Origin: JAAFHB01 sp037128295
GTDB lineage: Bacteria > Bacteroidota > Bacteroidia > Bacteroidales > Prolixibacteraceae
DNA: 64,000 bases
NCBI GenBank assembly: GCA_037128295.1
Contig: JBAXWR010000006.1
Span: 7,314 to 71,313 of the forward strand
Direction of reading: 5' to 3'
Under the pieces are notes generated by a model. That model ran no database searches and was not told the DNA's origin. It was given only the letters and a program-made list of their open reading frames with translations. The first letter of the stretch is position 1, and each line of letters begins with the position of its first letter. Below are positions 17,809 through 26,913 of this stretch, in pieces. The position numbers and the translations under genes are program-made.

Positions 17809-18777
17809 TCAAAAAAAATGGCAACATAAGTCGATCAAATTGGCCCGAGCTTGGGAATTCAGGGATTCATTTTTATTGAGCTTTCCATAAATTGACAGAA
17901 AATCATGCCTTTCGTCAATTAATGAGTTAAATAGCATTTGGTCCACATCATTTGAATTCGATTCAATATTTTTAATGATTCCTTTCTGAACCTCAAGCTC
18001 GAATTTTATAAGAGAGGATCCATATTGAAATGAATTGCTAAAAACGTATTTTGGTGAATACCCATAAATCCAATTCCATGATTGGAATTTTTCATTTGAC
18101 AGGATGCTAATTTTTTGTATCTCTTCATCATTTAAATTTTCCAGAACGGATCTTTCTGATTGCGACAATATCTTGTATAAAATGATCTTCAAAAACTTGT
18201 CAGTGCTGAAGACTGTAGGCAAGTAATTGCTAATATTGGTGACTTTAGATCTGACTGACTTAATTGATTTATCGATGTACTTTTCCGGATTGTTTTTCAA
18301 CGCCAGCGAAAGATTATTCAGGTCGGTATGATAAAGAAGTGTGCCATGGGATAATACGCGATTCCGGTACACGTGCATTGCATTTCCGGATACTTTCATA
18401 TTATCAATCAGAATATCGTGTCGCTCAGAGAAATACGCATTCAAACCCAAATCATTCAAAGCATTTAAGATGGGAATTGTGTATTTTTCAAAACTTATTT
18501 TTTCAACATTGGAACAATTTTGTATGAAACTGAAATTGATGTTGTTTAGGTCCTGATACACAGTACCACCACCAGAGATTCGTCTGGCTAGTTTGATGTT
18601 GTTTTCAATCGCAAATAGAAGGTTTATTTCCGACAATAAGTTTTGATGCTTACCAACGACAATGCAGGGTTCATTAATATAAAGCAATAGGATATCCTCA
18701 TTACTGTTTTTAAGCAGATATTCCTCACTTGAGAGATTAAAATAGGGATCTTGATTATCAGATACTAATAAACGCAT
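17809..18777 (-). CDS. lplA: Lipoate--protein ligase
   Basis: 322 residues, cytoplasmic. N-terminal motifs of the biotin/lipoyl ligase fold are clear: NLSSEEYLL, IVVGKHQNLLSEIN and ARRISGGGTVYQDLNNINFSF (the RRxSGGGxVYHD-type lipoate-binding loop), followed by MKVSGNAMH with the catalytic lysine at residue 128. The enzyme activates free lipoate with ATP and attaches it to E2 subunits of 2-oxoacid dehydrogenases and to GcvH. The length is close to E. coli LplA, so a C-terminal accessory domain is present. Housekeeping gene unrelated to its glycan-degrading neighbours; 43 bp from the end of the next minus-strand gene, so possibly co-transcribed with it. Confidence 0.92.
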   Translation of the reverse strand: MRLLVSDNQDPYFNLSSEEYLLKNSNEDILLLYINEPCIVVGKHQNLLSEINLLFAIENNIKLARRISGGGTVYQDLNNINFSFIQNCSNVEKISFEKYTIPILNALNDLGLNAYFSERHDILIDNMKVSGNAMHVYRNRVLSHGTLLYHTDLNNLSLALKNNPEKYIDKSIKSVRSKVTNISNYLPTVFSTDKFLKIILYKILSQSERSVLENLNDEEIQKISILSNEKFQSWNWIYGYSPKYVFSNSFQYGSSLIKFELEVQKGIIKNIESNSNDVDQMLFNSLIDERHDFLSIYGKLNKNESLNSQARANLIDLCCHFF

Positions 18778-18820
18778 GATTAAGGTTTTTTGAATGACTT
18801 GAAACTAATACTTTCAAATT

Positions 18821-19720
18821 CTAATTTAGAATTAGTAAATATTTGCTTTTTACTGGACCTCCGGATTCCTTTCCGGGATTAAATAGCTCAAATTGATTAA
18901 TATCGATCTTCTTGTTGTCTGCGAATGAAAGGTCAGGAAAGTAGGTTGACTCTATTTTCCCATTGGAACCAACACGAATAAAAACCGGAGCCCTGCTACC
19001 CAATTGTATATTGTTCCGTTTCAGTTCACTTTTTAAATCCTTCTTTAATCTGGAGTCGGATAACGCTTGATTCTTGGAATAGTAGGGTGGACTTTCTAAA
19101 CTTGCAGGATAATAATACCCATCCGTAAACGCCTTTAAACTATCTTTAGCTCCAATTGCGGTTACAATGGAAGATGTATATTTAAAAACCATCCTTCCCT
19201 CCCGGTCAAATTTTGTGGAGTTAGCCTTGTCATTGAAATGAGCTTTCAACATAAGAATAATGCTCTTAAAATCAGATTCCAATTGTTTTGAATAAGGCCA
19301 TTGTCCCAAACCCAAAAGATCGCTGACCTGAATTGCAACAACTTCATCATATCTTAAAAAATACCAGTTGATCGACAATTTATTGTGGATGGTACCAATT
19401 GTAAAGTTTAACAAATCAGCATCATCGGCATCTTTGGCAATTTTAAAACTTCCTGCACCTAAATCAACCAATGGTATTTCGTAGATCAGTTGATCGAAAT
19501 GGAACTCCTTTGTATCAGGACTTTTCCTCAAATCTTGGATAATCAATACCTTGTTAATGCTGTCGATGCTGAAAACATATTTTTTAACAACATCAAACTC
19601 CGGAGCCCTGATGGTTTTTGAGCGAGGCAGGTTGTTCAGTTTCTCCAGAAAGCTTTGTCCTTCTGACTGACTATAACTTAAAAAGGTAAATACAATCGCT
19701 AAAATAATATTGCTTTTCAT
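18821..19720 (-). CDS. Exported protein of unknown function
   Basis: 299 residues. An N-terminal signal peptide (MKSNIILAIVFTFLSYSQSEGQ) predicts export. No family recognised. The sequence is a mix of beta and helical segments; near residue 240 a stretch (APVFIRVGSNGKIESTYFPD) faintly recalls the C-terminal TonB-like domain of energy transducers, but the match is weak. It lies 64 bp downstream of the GH2 gene, separated from it by a strong terminator hairpin (19745-19775), so it probably has its own promoter or depends on read-through. Function open. Confidence 0.75.
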   Translation of the reverse strand: MKSNIILAIVFTFLSYSQSEGQSFLEKLNNLPRSKTIRAPEFDVVKKYVFSIDSINKVLIIQDLRKSPDTKEFHFDQLIYEIPLVDLGAGSFKIAKDADDADLLNFTIGTIHNKLSINWYFLRYDEVVAIQVSDLLGLGQWPYSKQLESDFKSIILMLKAHFNDKANSTKFDREGRMVFKYTSSIVTAIGAKDSLKAFTDGYYYPASLESPPYYSKNQALSDSRLKKDLKSELKRNNIQLGSRAPVFIRVGSNGKIESTYFPDLSFADNKKIDINQFELFNPGKESGGPVKSKYLLILN

Positions 19721-19740
19721 ATTTTTAGGTAAATGATATT

Positions 19741-19775
19741 AAAAGTGATAGCCTCACTCAAAGTGAGACTATCAC
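19741..19775 (-). terminator. Rho-independent terminator after minus-strand GH2
   Basis: The 31-nt block 19745-19775 folds as GTGATAG/CTATCAC plus CTCACT/AGTGAG with one mismatch and a 3-nt loop. On the minus strand it is followed by TTTT (19744-19741) and begins 9 bp after the GH2 stop codon. Confidence 0.85.
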
Positions 19776-19783
19776 TAATTCAG

Positions 19784-22700
19784 CTATTTGCCTTTGATAT
19801 CCAATGTATAGTCGAACGAAGTTGGTCCGGCATAGACCATGTATTGTTCTAGTGGCCGTGGACCGCAACCTGCAGAACCGACACCCAAAGTTTTATGGCT
19901 GATACACAATACAGTCGCACTGCTCTTTGGCAAATCGATCTTGTATTCAGGTACTTCAAGTTCCTCATCTGTATATGGAAGTGCGGTAATCTGCATCAGT
20001 TCCTTGTCGCTGGTTACATGCAGGCTTGCACCACCTTTCTGGAACAGGGTGGCCCATCTTACATCTTCATGGTTACCACAATCCATCGGTTTTTCATAAG
20101 GAGTTTGCTGCTGAGCAATAGAACTTCCATAAACACCCACATCGAAACCTCTTTTGCGGTCGCTGTAATTCTCCATCGGGCCCCTTCCGAAGTAACTGAT
20201 CTGGTCGAGCTGTTTGTCCAACATCAACCGAACCCCCATCCTGCCAACAACCAACTTGGGATTATTTGAGTCGATCTTGTTGGAAGCGATTATTTTGCCA
20301 TCCCCTGTAACCGTATAAACAGCTTCATGGGTCACCACAAAATCATTCTTCCCTTCACCTTTCAATTTTGTAAGGATTTGAACGGTCATTGGATTAACCT
20401 GATTGACAGATGTTTCAGTAACAGTCCATTTGAGTTCGCTCAAACCGTTTTTGGTCCAATCCCTATAGGCCCACATATCGTCGTTTTTGTGCGGGGCACG
20501 CCACAGGTGCAAACGTGGACCACCCTGATTGGTCAACAGGTCTTGTGAACCATTTTTCATTGAGGTAAACGTTCCCAAAGTCTTATCAAATACAGCAGCA
20601 AACCCAGCACCTTTTATGGTCACTTCCTTATCAGTTTGGGCGAAACTTACCGCACCTTGCTGACCAGATTTCTCAATTGCTGCAACCTTCACAGGCACTT
20701 CAAACTGTTGGGAAGCGACTTCGAATCCTTTCTTTGCCCAAACTTTGTCGCTGTTCATTGTAAACGAGACACGTGCAAAATATTCGGCACCAGCTTTCGG
20801 ACTTGTAATCGTATAAGGAATTTTCACCACTTCCTCGGCTCCGGGCATCATTTTAGGAACTGCTAACTTACCCGATGAAATCACTTTCCCGTTTTCTGAG
20901 AGGCTCCATGAACCAGTAAAGTCATCCAGATTAATGAACTGATACCGGTTACGGATTTTTACAGTTCCCTGATCTGCTGCATCAACAGCAATACCAATCC
21001 ATTGATAAGCCTTTTTCATCTCTGGATAATGTGGCTTGGGTGAACGGTCGGAGAACACGGTTCCTTTGTGGATAAAGTACTTGTCATTGGGAAATTCGCC
21101 GAATCCGCCACCATAGGCAATGATCGGATGTTTCGGATCACGGTTGTTGTACAATCCCTGGTCCTGATATTCCCAGATGGCACCACCCAACAATGAAGGG
21201 TATTTATCGAACAGGTCGTTGTATTCGCCAATCGCACCCATCGAGTTGAACATGGCGTGTGCATATTCACAAAGATAGAATGGTTTCGTATAGGCTGTAT
21301 CCGTGGCGATCTTTTCAACCTGTGCAGGATTTGTGTACATCCGTGAATCGATGTCTGCAGGGTTTTTCTTGGTGATCCCGAACCGTTCGTAATGGACAAA
21401 ACGGGTAGGATCAATGGCCTTGATCGCCTCCTGTGCAGCAACAAAGTTGGCACCGATTCCACCATTCTCGTTTCCAAGAGACCAAAGGATGACAGACGCA
21501 TGGTTTTTGAAATTCTCGGTATTTGCAACGTTGCGGTCGATGATCTGAGCTTTCATCCGGGGCTCATTGTCGAATTTGCCATCATAACCATGGCACTCCA
21601 CATTGGCCTCTGCAACCAGCCATAACCCATACTCATCGCACAGTTCGTACCAGCGTGGATCGTCGGAGTAATGGCAGGTCCTGTCGTGGTTACAGTTGCC
21701 TTGTTTGATGACCTCAAGGTCGCGGATCATTTGTGCCTCGGTTATGGCATGCCCAACTTCCGGCCAGTGTTCGTGACGGTTCACACCCTTTAATTTGATA
21801 GGAGTACCGTTGACGAGAAACAAACGCCCTTTGATCTCAATTTTCCGAATCCCGGTTTTTGACGACAGGATTTCTGTAGGAGCAGCACCTTCATTCAACG
21901 AGAGTACAGTCGTATAGAGTTTGGGTGTCTCTGCGGTCCATTTTTCAGGATTGATAACCGGGAATTTTACAGAAATAACCTGCTCTTCACCAGGTGCCAA
22001 TGCAGGAACAGTTACTTCAGCTTTTGCTCCTTCAACCGGTTTGATCCCATCATAAAGAGTAGCCACCAATTTCTGTGCAACACCTTTTGTTGTTCCATAA
22101 TTCTTGACTTTTGCGGTTACATCTACTGTTGCATTTTTATATTGAGCGTCGAGGTCCGTTTTGATGAAATAGTCGCGAACATGGGTATTGGGAGTGCTCC
22201 AGACCGTTACGTTCCTGAAAATCCCACTTAGTCTCCACATATCCTGATCTTCCAGGAAGCTCCCTGCACAAAACCTGTAAACCTCAACAGCAACCATATT
22301 TTTACCGGGTTTCACATATTTTGTGATGTCAAACTCTGCAGCATTGCGGCTGTTGATGCTATAACCGACTTTTTCGCCGTTGATCCAAAGGAAAAATCCA
22401 GCGTCAACACCATCGAAAGTGAGGAACAACCGACGGCCATTCCATGTTGCCGGAACTTCAAACTCCCTGCGGTAACTTCCAACCGGGTTGCGTTCTTCAA
22501 AAGCGGTAAAGTTTTTGGGCGGCTCAGTCATCACATGCGGAAAGTCTCTCTTAAAGATATACCCCATATTGCGATAATATGGTGTGCCATATCCCAATAC
22601 CTGCCAATTGGAAGGTACCATAATCTCTTTCCAACCCTTTACGTCGTAAGATGGTTTGTAGAAATCGACAGGTCGATACTCCGGGCGTGTAACCCAGTTA

Positions 22701-23023
22701 AATTTCCATGGTCCATTTAATGACCTGCAAAACGAGGAAGCGTGGCGGTTTGCTTTCAAAGCTTCAGCAAGGTTTCCATATGCCATCAGGGTAGCATGGG
22801 CTGCTTCCTTGTTGATACCCAACATTTCGGGATCTTCGATTTCCACAGGGATGGGGGCACCAACAACCGTATCTCCACTATTCGGGATAAAATTCTGGTT
22901 GTAGAGGAATCCCAAGTCCAACAAGGGAGCCTGTACTGAAACCGGTTTTACAGGTTCACTGCAAAAACCCGATAAGGTTAAAAAGGTTAATAAAACAAGA
23001 TAAAGACAACTAATTCTTTTCAT
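19784..23023 (-). CDS. Secreted GH2 beta-galactosidase (second paralogue)
   Basis: 1079 residues with a signal peptide (MKRISCLYLVLLTFLTLSGFC; a lipobox-like Cys at residue 21-22 is possible, so it may be a lipoprotein). Catalytic motifs: GVNRHEHWPEVGH, AEANVECHG, SLGNENGGIG (acid/base Glu519) and LCEYAHAMFNSMG (nucleophile Glu586), then the C-terminal Bgal small-chain region (GRMGVRLML... YFGRGPMENYSDR). The fold and size match the other GH2 at 13818 but the sequence is clearly different, so they are paralogues, probably with different substrate details. It has its own -7 box upstream and a terminator downstream. It stands divergent to the hipBA locus. Confidence 0.93.
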   Translation of the reverse strand: MKRISCLYLVLLTFLTLSGFCSEPVKPVSVQAPLLDLGFLYNQNFIPNSGDTVVGAPIPVEIEDPEMLGINKEAAHATLMAYGNLAEALKANRHASSFCRSLNGPWKFNWVTRPEYRPVDFYKPSYDVKGWKEIMVPSNWQVLGYGTPYYRNMGYIFKRDFPHVMTEPPKNFTAFEERNPVGSYRREFEVPATWNGRRLFLTFDGVDAGFFLWINGEKVGYSINSRNAAEFDITKYVKPGKNMVAVEVYRFCAGSFLEDQDMWRLSGIFRNVTVWSTPNTHVRDYFIKTDLDAQYKNATVDVTAKVKNYGTTKGVAQKLVATLYDGIKPVEGAKAEVTVPALAPGEEQVISVKFPVINPEKWTAETPKLYTTVLSLNEGAAPTEILSSKTGIRKIEIKGRLFLVNGTPIKLKGVNRHEHWPEVGHAITEAQMIRDLEVIKQGNCNHDRTCHYSDDPRWYELCDEYGLWLVAEANVECHGYDGKFDNEPRMKAQIIDRNVANTENFKNHASVILWSLGNENGGIGANFVAAQEAIKAIDPTRFVHYERFGITKKNPADIDSRMYTNPAQVEKIATDTAYTKPFYLCEYAHAMFNSMGAIGEYNDLFDKYPSLLGGAIWEYQDQGLYNNRDPKHPIIAYGGGFGEFPNDKYFIHKGTVFSDRSPKPHYPEMKKAYQWIGIAVDAADQGTVKIRNRYQFINLDDFTGSWSLSENGKVISSGKLAVPKMMPGAEEVVKIPYTITSPKAGAEYFARVSFTMNSDKVWAKKGFEVASQQFEVPVKVAAIEKSGQQGAVSFAQTDKEVTIKGAGFAAVFDKTLGTFTSMKNGSQDLLTNQGGPRLHLWRAPHKNDDMWAYRDWTKNGLSELKWTVTETSVNQVNPMTVQILTKLKGEGKNDFVVTHEAVYTVTGDGKIIASNKIDSNNPKLVVGRMGVRLMLDKQLDQISYFGRGPMENYSDRKRGFDVGVYGSSIAQQQTPYEKPMDCGNHEDVRWATLFQKGGASLHVTSDKELMQITALPYTDEELEVPEYKIDLPKSSATVLCISHKTLGVGSAGCGPRPLEQYMVYAGPTSFDYTLDIKGK

Positions 23024-23068
23024 TTCACTGTTAGTTTTTGATTCATTAAAAGCGGAATTTTAATCAGT

Positions 23069-23076
23069 CAAAGGTA
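23069..23076 (-). promoter_or_regulatory. -7 box for minus-strand GH2 (TACCTTTG)
   Basis: Read on the minus strand, TACCTTTG fits TAnnTTTG and lies 45 nt before the GH2 ATG at 23023, in the divergent gap. Confidence 0.45.
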
Positions 23077-23225
23077 AGTTTTACTTTTATTACTTTCCTT
23101 AAAATAGTCATAAATATCAAAGTGTTTAAAAACATAATTATTTGCACTTCTCAATATAATCCAAGAATCTTCATCCATTTATTGATTATAACAAAAATGA
23201 GTGCACTCATTTATCCAGAATAATA

Positions 23226-23257
23226 TTTGGTTCTTTAATATATAAATTTTATATTTG
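23226..23257 (+). promoter_or_regulatory. Complete Bacteroidota-type promoter of the hipBA locus
   Basis: TTTG at 23226-23229 and TATATTTG at 23250-23257 are separated by 20 bp, the spacing expected for -33/-7 elements. The ATG of the regulator is at 23295, 37 nt downstream. AT-rich imperfect repeats around 23262-23290 (ATTTCATACATTAAATTCA) could be an operator for the HipB-like product, but no clean palindrome is seen. Confidence 0.65.
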
Positions 23258-23294
23258 AACGAAATTTCATACATTAAATTCAATATACAGTTTT

Positions 23295-23648
23295 ATGAAT
23301 GATAATTCATACAATGAATGGGTTTCAATGAGCGATATGGCAATTTGTGCTGCAATCGGAAAATTTATCAAACACCATCGTTTAAACCAAAACAAAACAC
23401 AAGACGATATTTCTGAGCAGGCCGGTATCAGCCGTTCAACATTGAGTTTGATGGAACGGGGTGAAAAAGTGACCTTGAGCAGCCTGATACAAATTTTGCG
23501 GGTACTCGATTTGTTGTACATTATGGATGTTTTTAAGGTGACAAATGAAATAAGCCCCATCGAATATGCAAAACTGCAGAAGAGCAAAAGGCAACGTGCA
23601 AGAAATCAGGATAATGCAGTATCCTCAAAAGAAGAACCGACATGGTAG
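23295..23648 (+). CDS. HipB-like Xre-family antitoxin/repressor
   Basis: 117 residues. Residues ~22-75 are a Cro/CI helix-turn-helix: IGKFIKHHRLNQNKTQDDISEQAGISRSTLSLMERGEKVTLSSLIQ-type region with the usual QxDIxxxxGISRxTLSxxERG pattern. The C-terminal ~40 residues are basic (KSKRQRARNQ), as in HipB-like proteins that bind the kinase partner. It would bind its own promoter and neutralise HipA. The gene overlaps the start of hipA by 7 bases (ATG at 23642, TAG ending 23648), typical of translational coupling in toxin-antitoxin pairs. Its promoter is well defined. Because the partner gene is broken, the protein may persist as a lone repressor. Confidence 0.85.
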   Translation: MNDNSYNEWVSMSDMAICAAIGKFIKHHRLNQNKTQDDISEQAGISRSTLSLMERGEKVTLSSLIQILRVLDLLYIMDVFKVTNEISPIEYAKLQKSKRQRARNQDNAVSSKEEPTW

Positions 23649-24955
23649 ATTTTGCGGAAGTCAGGATATGGGACGAATTTGTTGGAGCGGTCCGATGGGA
23701 TGCCGATCTGCGTCTGGCAAGTTTTCAGTACGACCCAAAGTTCCTATTAAAAGGTTGGGACCTCTCTCCCATCAAAATGCCCATCAGGAACGGAAGCCGG
23801 ATCTATTCCTTTCCGGAGCTGCGACCAGCCCGTGGAGAAACAAGTGACACATTCAAAGGGTTGCCCGGCCTGTTGTCGGATGCCCTGCCCGACAAATATG
23901 GGAATCAGTTGATCAATTCATGGTTGGCCCAACAAGGCAGGCAGGCCAACGGCATGAACCCTGTTGAACAGTTGTGTTTTATTGGTAAAAGGGGAATGGG
24001 GGCACTTGAATTTGAAACAGCTTTGTTTAAGTCGGAAAAACAAGCCGTTCCGGTTGAAATAAAGAGTTTGGTTGAAACTGCCCAAAGGATGCTCTCAGTG
24101 AGGGAAGAATTTGAAACCAACATTGAAGAGGATGAACAGAAAGCCATGAAGGACATCCTGAAAATTGGAACTTCTGCGGGAGGGGCAAGGGCCAAAGCGG
24201 TGATCGCTTATAACCCAAAAACCGGAGAGGTAAAATCGGGACAGGCTAAGGCACCAAAAGGTTTTGAACATTGGCTGATCAAATTGGATGGGGTACACGA
24301 TGCACAATTTGGTGAAAGCAACGGTTTTGGGAGGGTGGAATTTGCATACTACCTGATGGCTAAAGAGTGCGGAATTGACATGATGGAGTGCCGGTTATTG
24401 GAAGAAGACAATGGTCGGGCCCACTTTATGACCAAACGTTTCGACAGGGAAGGAAACGAAACGAAACACCATATCCAGACTTTATGTGGCATCCAACACT
24501 ATGATTTTAGCAACATGCTGTCGTACAGCTATGAACAACTTTTTCAAACCATGCGGATATTGAAGCTGAGTTATCCCTAAGCCGAGCAGATGTTCAGGAG
24601 GATGGTGTTCAATGTGATGGCTACCAATTATGACGATCATACCAAGAATTTTTCCTTCAAGCTTAAAAAAGAAGGCAGATGGGAACTCTCGCCTGCTTAT
24701 GATGTTTGCTATTCCTACGATCCCAACAGCATTTGGGTCAGTCAGCAAACCCTGAGTATCAACGGTAAACGCAAAAGGATTACGAAAGAAGACCTAATGA
24801 CTATTGCCACTGCCAACAACATCAAAAAGGGGGAAAAGATCATTGGAGAAATAAAATCGGTGGTGAGGAAATGGGAAGAATATGCCGAAAAGGTAACAGT
24901 CACACCCAAATTAAAGGAAACGATTACAAAAACACTGAATGCGTTAATTGACTAA
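23642..24955 (+). pseudogene. HipA-like serine/threonine kinase toxin, split by an in-frame TAA
   Basis: The frame from 23642 encodes 312 residues, then TAA (24578-24580), and continues in the same frame to 24955 (125 codons after the stop; first ATG at 24590). N-terminal part: HipA N-domain with GLPGLLSDALPDKYGN, then the glycine-rich phosphate loop GTSAGGARAK (residues 176-185, including the autophosphorylated Ser region) and FMTKRFDREG. Post-stop part: the catalytic loop NYDDHTKN (codons 329-336) and SPAYDVCYS metal-binding motif. A full-length protein would be 437 residues, normal for HipA, so one substitution created the stop. The 312-residue product lacks the catalytic Asp. Read-through, reinitiation at 24590 (10 nt after the stop), or loss of function are all possible. 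Confidence 0.8.
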
Positions 24956-24962
24956 TTATTTA

Positions 24963-25721
24963 TTATTTACCGGAAAACCATTCCTTGAATTCAGTGACCC
25001 TCACTTTACTGATCAATATTTTCTCAGAAACTTTTACTTTGAGGTTGATGGACAACCTGCTATTGAAGTATAGATCCACCTCTTTAATTGCATTCCGGGC
25101 AACGATAAACTGGCGGTTGGCCCTGAAAAATTCTTCAGGATTCAGCATTGCGGCCAATTCATCCAGGGTATTTTCGAGCACAAAAGATTTTTCGTCATTG
25201 GTTTTGGCCTTTACAAGGGCATCTTCGATATGAACATAGGCAATGTCCTTCACCTGTAAAGGGATCAGCTTGCTCCCCTTGACAGGGACCAGAAAATGGG
25301 TTTTAAAGGATTTATCTTTTTTAAACGATGCGATTAATTGATTGATATCCAACTGCATTTCCTGCGTACCCTTAAGCCGCTTCATCTTTTCCAAAGCTCT
25401 CTCAACTCCTGCAGTAGTAATTGGTTTAAGCAGATAGTCGATACTGTTGACCTGAAAGGCTTTGATCGCATATTCATCGTAAGCTGTCGTAAAAATGATG
25501 GGACAGGTAATATTGATATGCTCAAAGATCAGGAATGCTGAGCCATCGGCCAGATGGATGTCCATAAAAACCAGATCCGGTTGGCTGTTTTCCCTAAACC
25601 ATTCAATTGTATCGGTAACGCTATCAAGCATAGTAATCACCTGAATATCTCCAACTTCGTTAAGCACACTTTGAAGATGCCTTGCTGCAGGTGCTTCGTC
25701 CTCAACGATCAATGCCTTCAT
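24963..25721 (-). CDS. LytTR-family response regulator
   Basis: 252 residues. N-terminal receiver domain: acidic pocket VEDE (residues 6-9), phosphoacceptor Asp54 (LVFMDIHLADG), and LLKPI with the conserved Lys. The C-terminal half (from ~residue 140) is a LytTR DNA-binding domain (HFLVPVKGSKLIPLQVKDIAYVHIED, with FFRANRQFIVARNAI). The pair acts as a transcription regulator phosphorylated by the kinase encoded just upstream; its ATG overlaps the kinase stop as ATGA (25721-25718), so the two are co-translated. The target genes cannot be read from the window. It converges with hipA, whose end is only 7 bp away. Confidence 0.92.
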   Translation of the reverse strand: MKALIVEDEAPAARHLQSVLNEVGDIQVITMLDSVTDTIEWFRENSQPDLVFMDIHLADGSAFLIFEHINITCPIIFTTAYDEYAIKAFQVNSIDYLLKPITTAGVERALEKMKRLKGTQEMQLDINQLIASFKKDKSFKTHFLVPVKGSKLIPLQVKDIAYVHIEDALVKAKTNDEKSFVLENTLDELAAMLNPEEFFRANRQFIVARNAIKEVDLYFNSRLSINLKVKVSEKILISKVRVTEFKEWFSGK

Positions 25722-26773
25722 CCTATTTTAGGTTTGATTAATGGAATTTCGATCCTGAACTCGCTATTTTCGTTTGAAACCTGAAGTGCCCTGTCGCCCA
25801 GTAACAGGAACTGTTTTGAAAGATTGGTCAGCCCAATCCCTGTGCCCTGTTCAGCGGAAAGTTTTTTCTGAATCCGGTTGGTTACGGTCAATGTTTCATT
25901 TGCGGAACTTATAATATGAATGGACAATGGATTGCGCTTGCTGATCTCATTGTGTTTCACAGCATTTTCGAGCAAGGTCTGGATGGTCAGCGGAGGAAGC
26001 ATCAGGCGCATCTGTTCTTCTTTTATTTCTGTATGAATGATCAGGTTGGTATCATACCGCATCTTGATCAGAAAGAGATAGGATTCTGCAAATTCCATCT
26101 CTTCGCGCAGTGTAACCAATTGCTTGTCATTGCCTTGCAAAGTGTAACGCAGCACCTGTGATAAATGGTCAACATATTGCCCTGCCAATTGGGGCGATTC
26201 CCGTATCAAGGTTTTTAGGGCTGTGAGCGAATTGAACAAAAAATGGGGGCTTACCTGATTTTTAAGTGATTCGAACTGACTCTGGAGGCTTTCAATCCTG
26301 AGCTTTTCATTTTCCAACTCAAAGGTCTGCTTCTGGTAAATCAGCCGCATAATAAAAATCGATCCTAAAACGATTACTGCGCTAAATAAATTCCTGAAAA
26401 GTAATTCATCATGATGTCCCCTGAAATCCACTGCGGGAGTCCCCATGTTTTTTAACAAATTGATGATTGAAATGAGCAAAACCACCGACACAAGGGTGAG
26501 CAAAACCGACAAGGCGAGAGTCTTTTTGTTGATTTTATGCTGTCTTTCGAAGGGTTTTATCAGATAATAGTTCAGAGTAAACAAAACAAATGTTACCAAA
26601 AAAGTACCAACAAGATCAAATGCTGCAAAAGCAACATCAAATTTCTCACGACCATGCCTGTCGATTTCATCAAAAAGGGTGTACAATACCAAAGGGAAAT
26701 GCATGGTAATGGCAATGCTAAACGACAGGAGCAGCGCGATACCGAAATATCTTTGTTTCAAAGTTGTTTTCAT
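25718..26773 (-). CDS. LytS/YehU-type sensor histidine kinase
   Basis: I start at the ATG at 26773 (351 residues); a longer frame begins with TTG at 26782. Four hydrophobic segments in the first ~140 residues give a membrane sensor without a large extracytoplasmic domain. Then a coiled-coil linker leads to the His_kinase domain with SPHFLFNSL (phosphoacceptor His177), and a GHKL ATPase with LLENAVKHNE (N-box) and GTGIGLTNL (G-box). It phosphorylates the LytTR regulator that follows with an ATGA overlap. A -7 box at 26787-26780 sits within the nine bases before the ATG, which suggests a very short or absent mRNA leader. Divergent from the ECF sigma gene. Confidence 0.92.
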   Translation of the reverse strand: MKTTLKQRYFGIALLLSFSIAITMHFPLVLYTLFDEIDRHGREKFDVAFAAFDLVGTFLVTFVLFTLNYYLIKPFERQHKINKKTLALSVLLTLVSVVLLISIINLLKNMGTPAVDFRGHHDELLFRNLFSAVIVLGSIFIMRLIYQKQTFELENEKLRIESLQSQFESLKNQVSPHFLFNSLTALKTLIRESPQLAGQYVDHLSQVLRYTLQGNDKQLVTLREEMEFAESYLFLIKMRYDTNLIIHTEIKEEQMRLMLPPLTIQTLLENAVKHNEISKRNPLSIHIISSANETLTVTNRIQKKLSAEQGTGIGLTNLSKQFLLLGDRALQVSNENSEFRIEIPLIKPKIG

Positions 26774-26779
26774 AAGCAC

Positions 26780-26787
26780 CAAAGATA
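26780..26787 (-). promoter_or_regulatory. -7 box (TATCTTTG) directly before the kinase ATG
   Basis: On the minus strand TATCTTTG ends 6 nt before the ATG at 26773. A start of transcription ~7 nt downstream would give an mRNA with almost no leader, so either translation is leaderless or the true promoter is further up. Confidence 0.4.
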
Positions 26788-26881
26788 GTGATTGGGTGAA
26801 AGATAACCAGATAAAAAAGGGGTGAAACTGAAAAAAGAACGGGTGAACTTTCTATTTCGCAAAGTGAAGGAAAATTATTGC

Positions 26882-26889
26882 TATATTTG
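26882..26889 (+). promoter_or_regulatory. -7 box (TATATTTG) of the ECF sigma gene
   Basis: TATATTTG fits TAnnTTTG and lies 24 nt before the ATG at 26914. This box overlaps the longer TTG-initiated frame starting at 26878, which argues for the later start. Confidence 0.5.
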
Positions 26890-26913
26890 TCATCGACTAA
26901 CAATCCACTTTTA

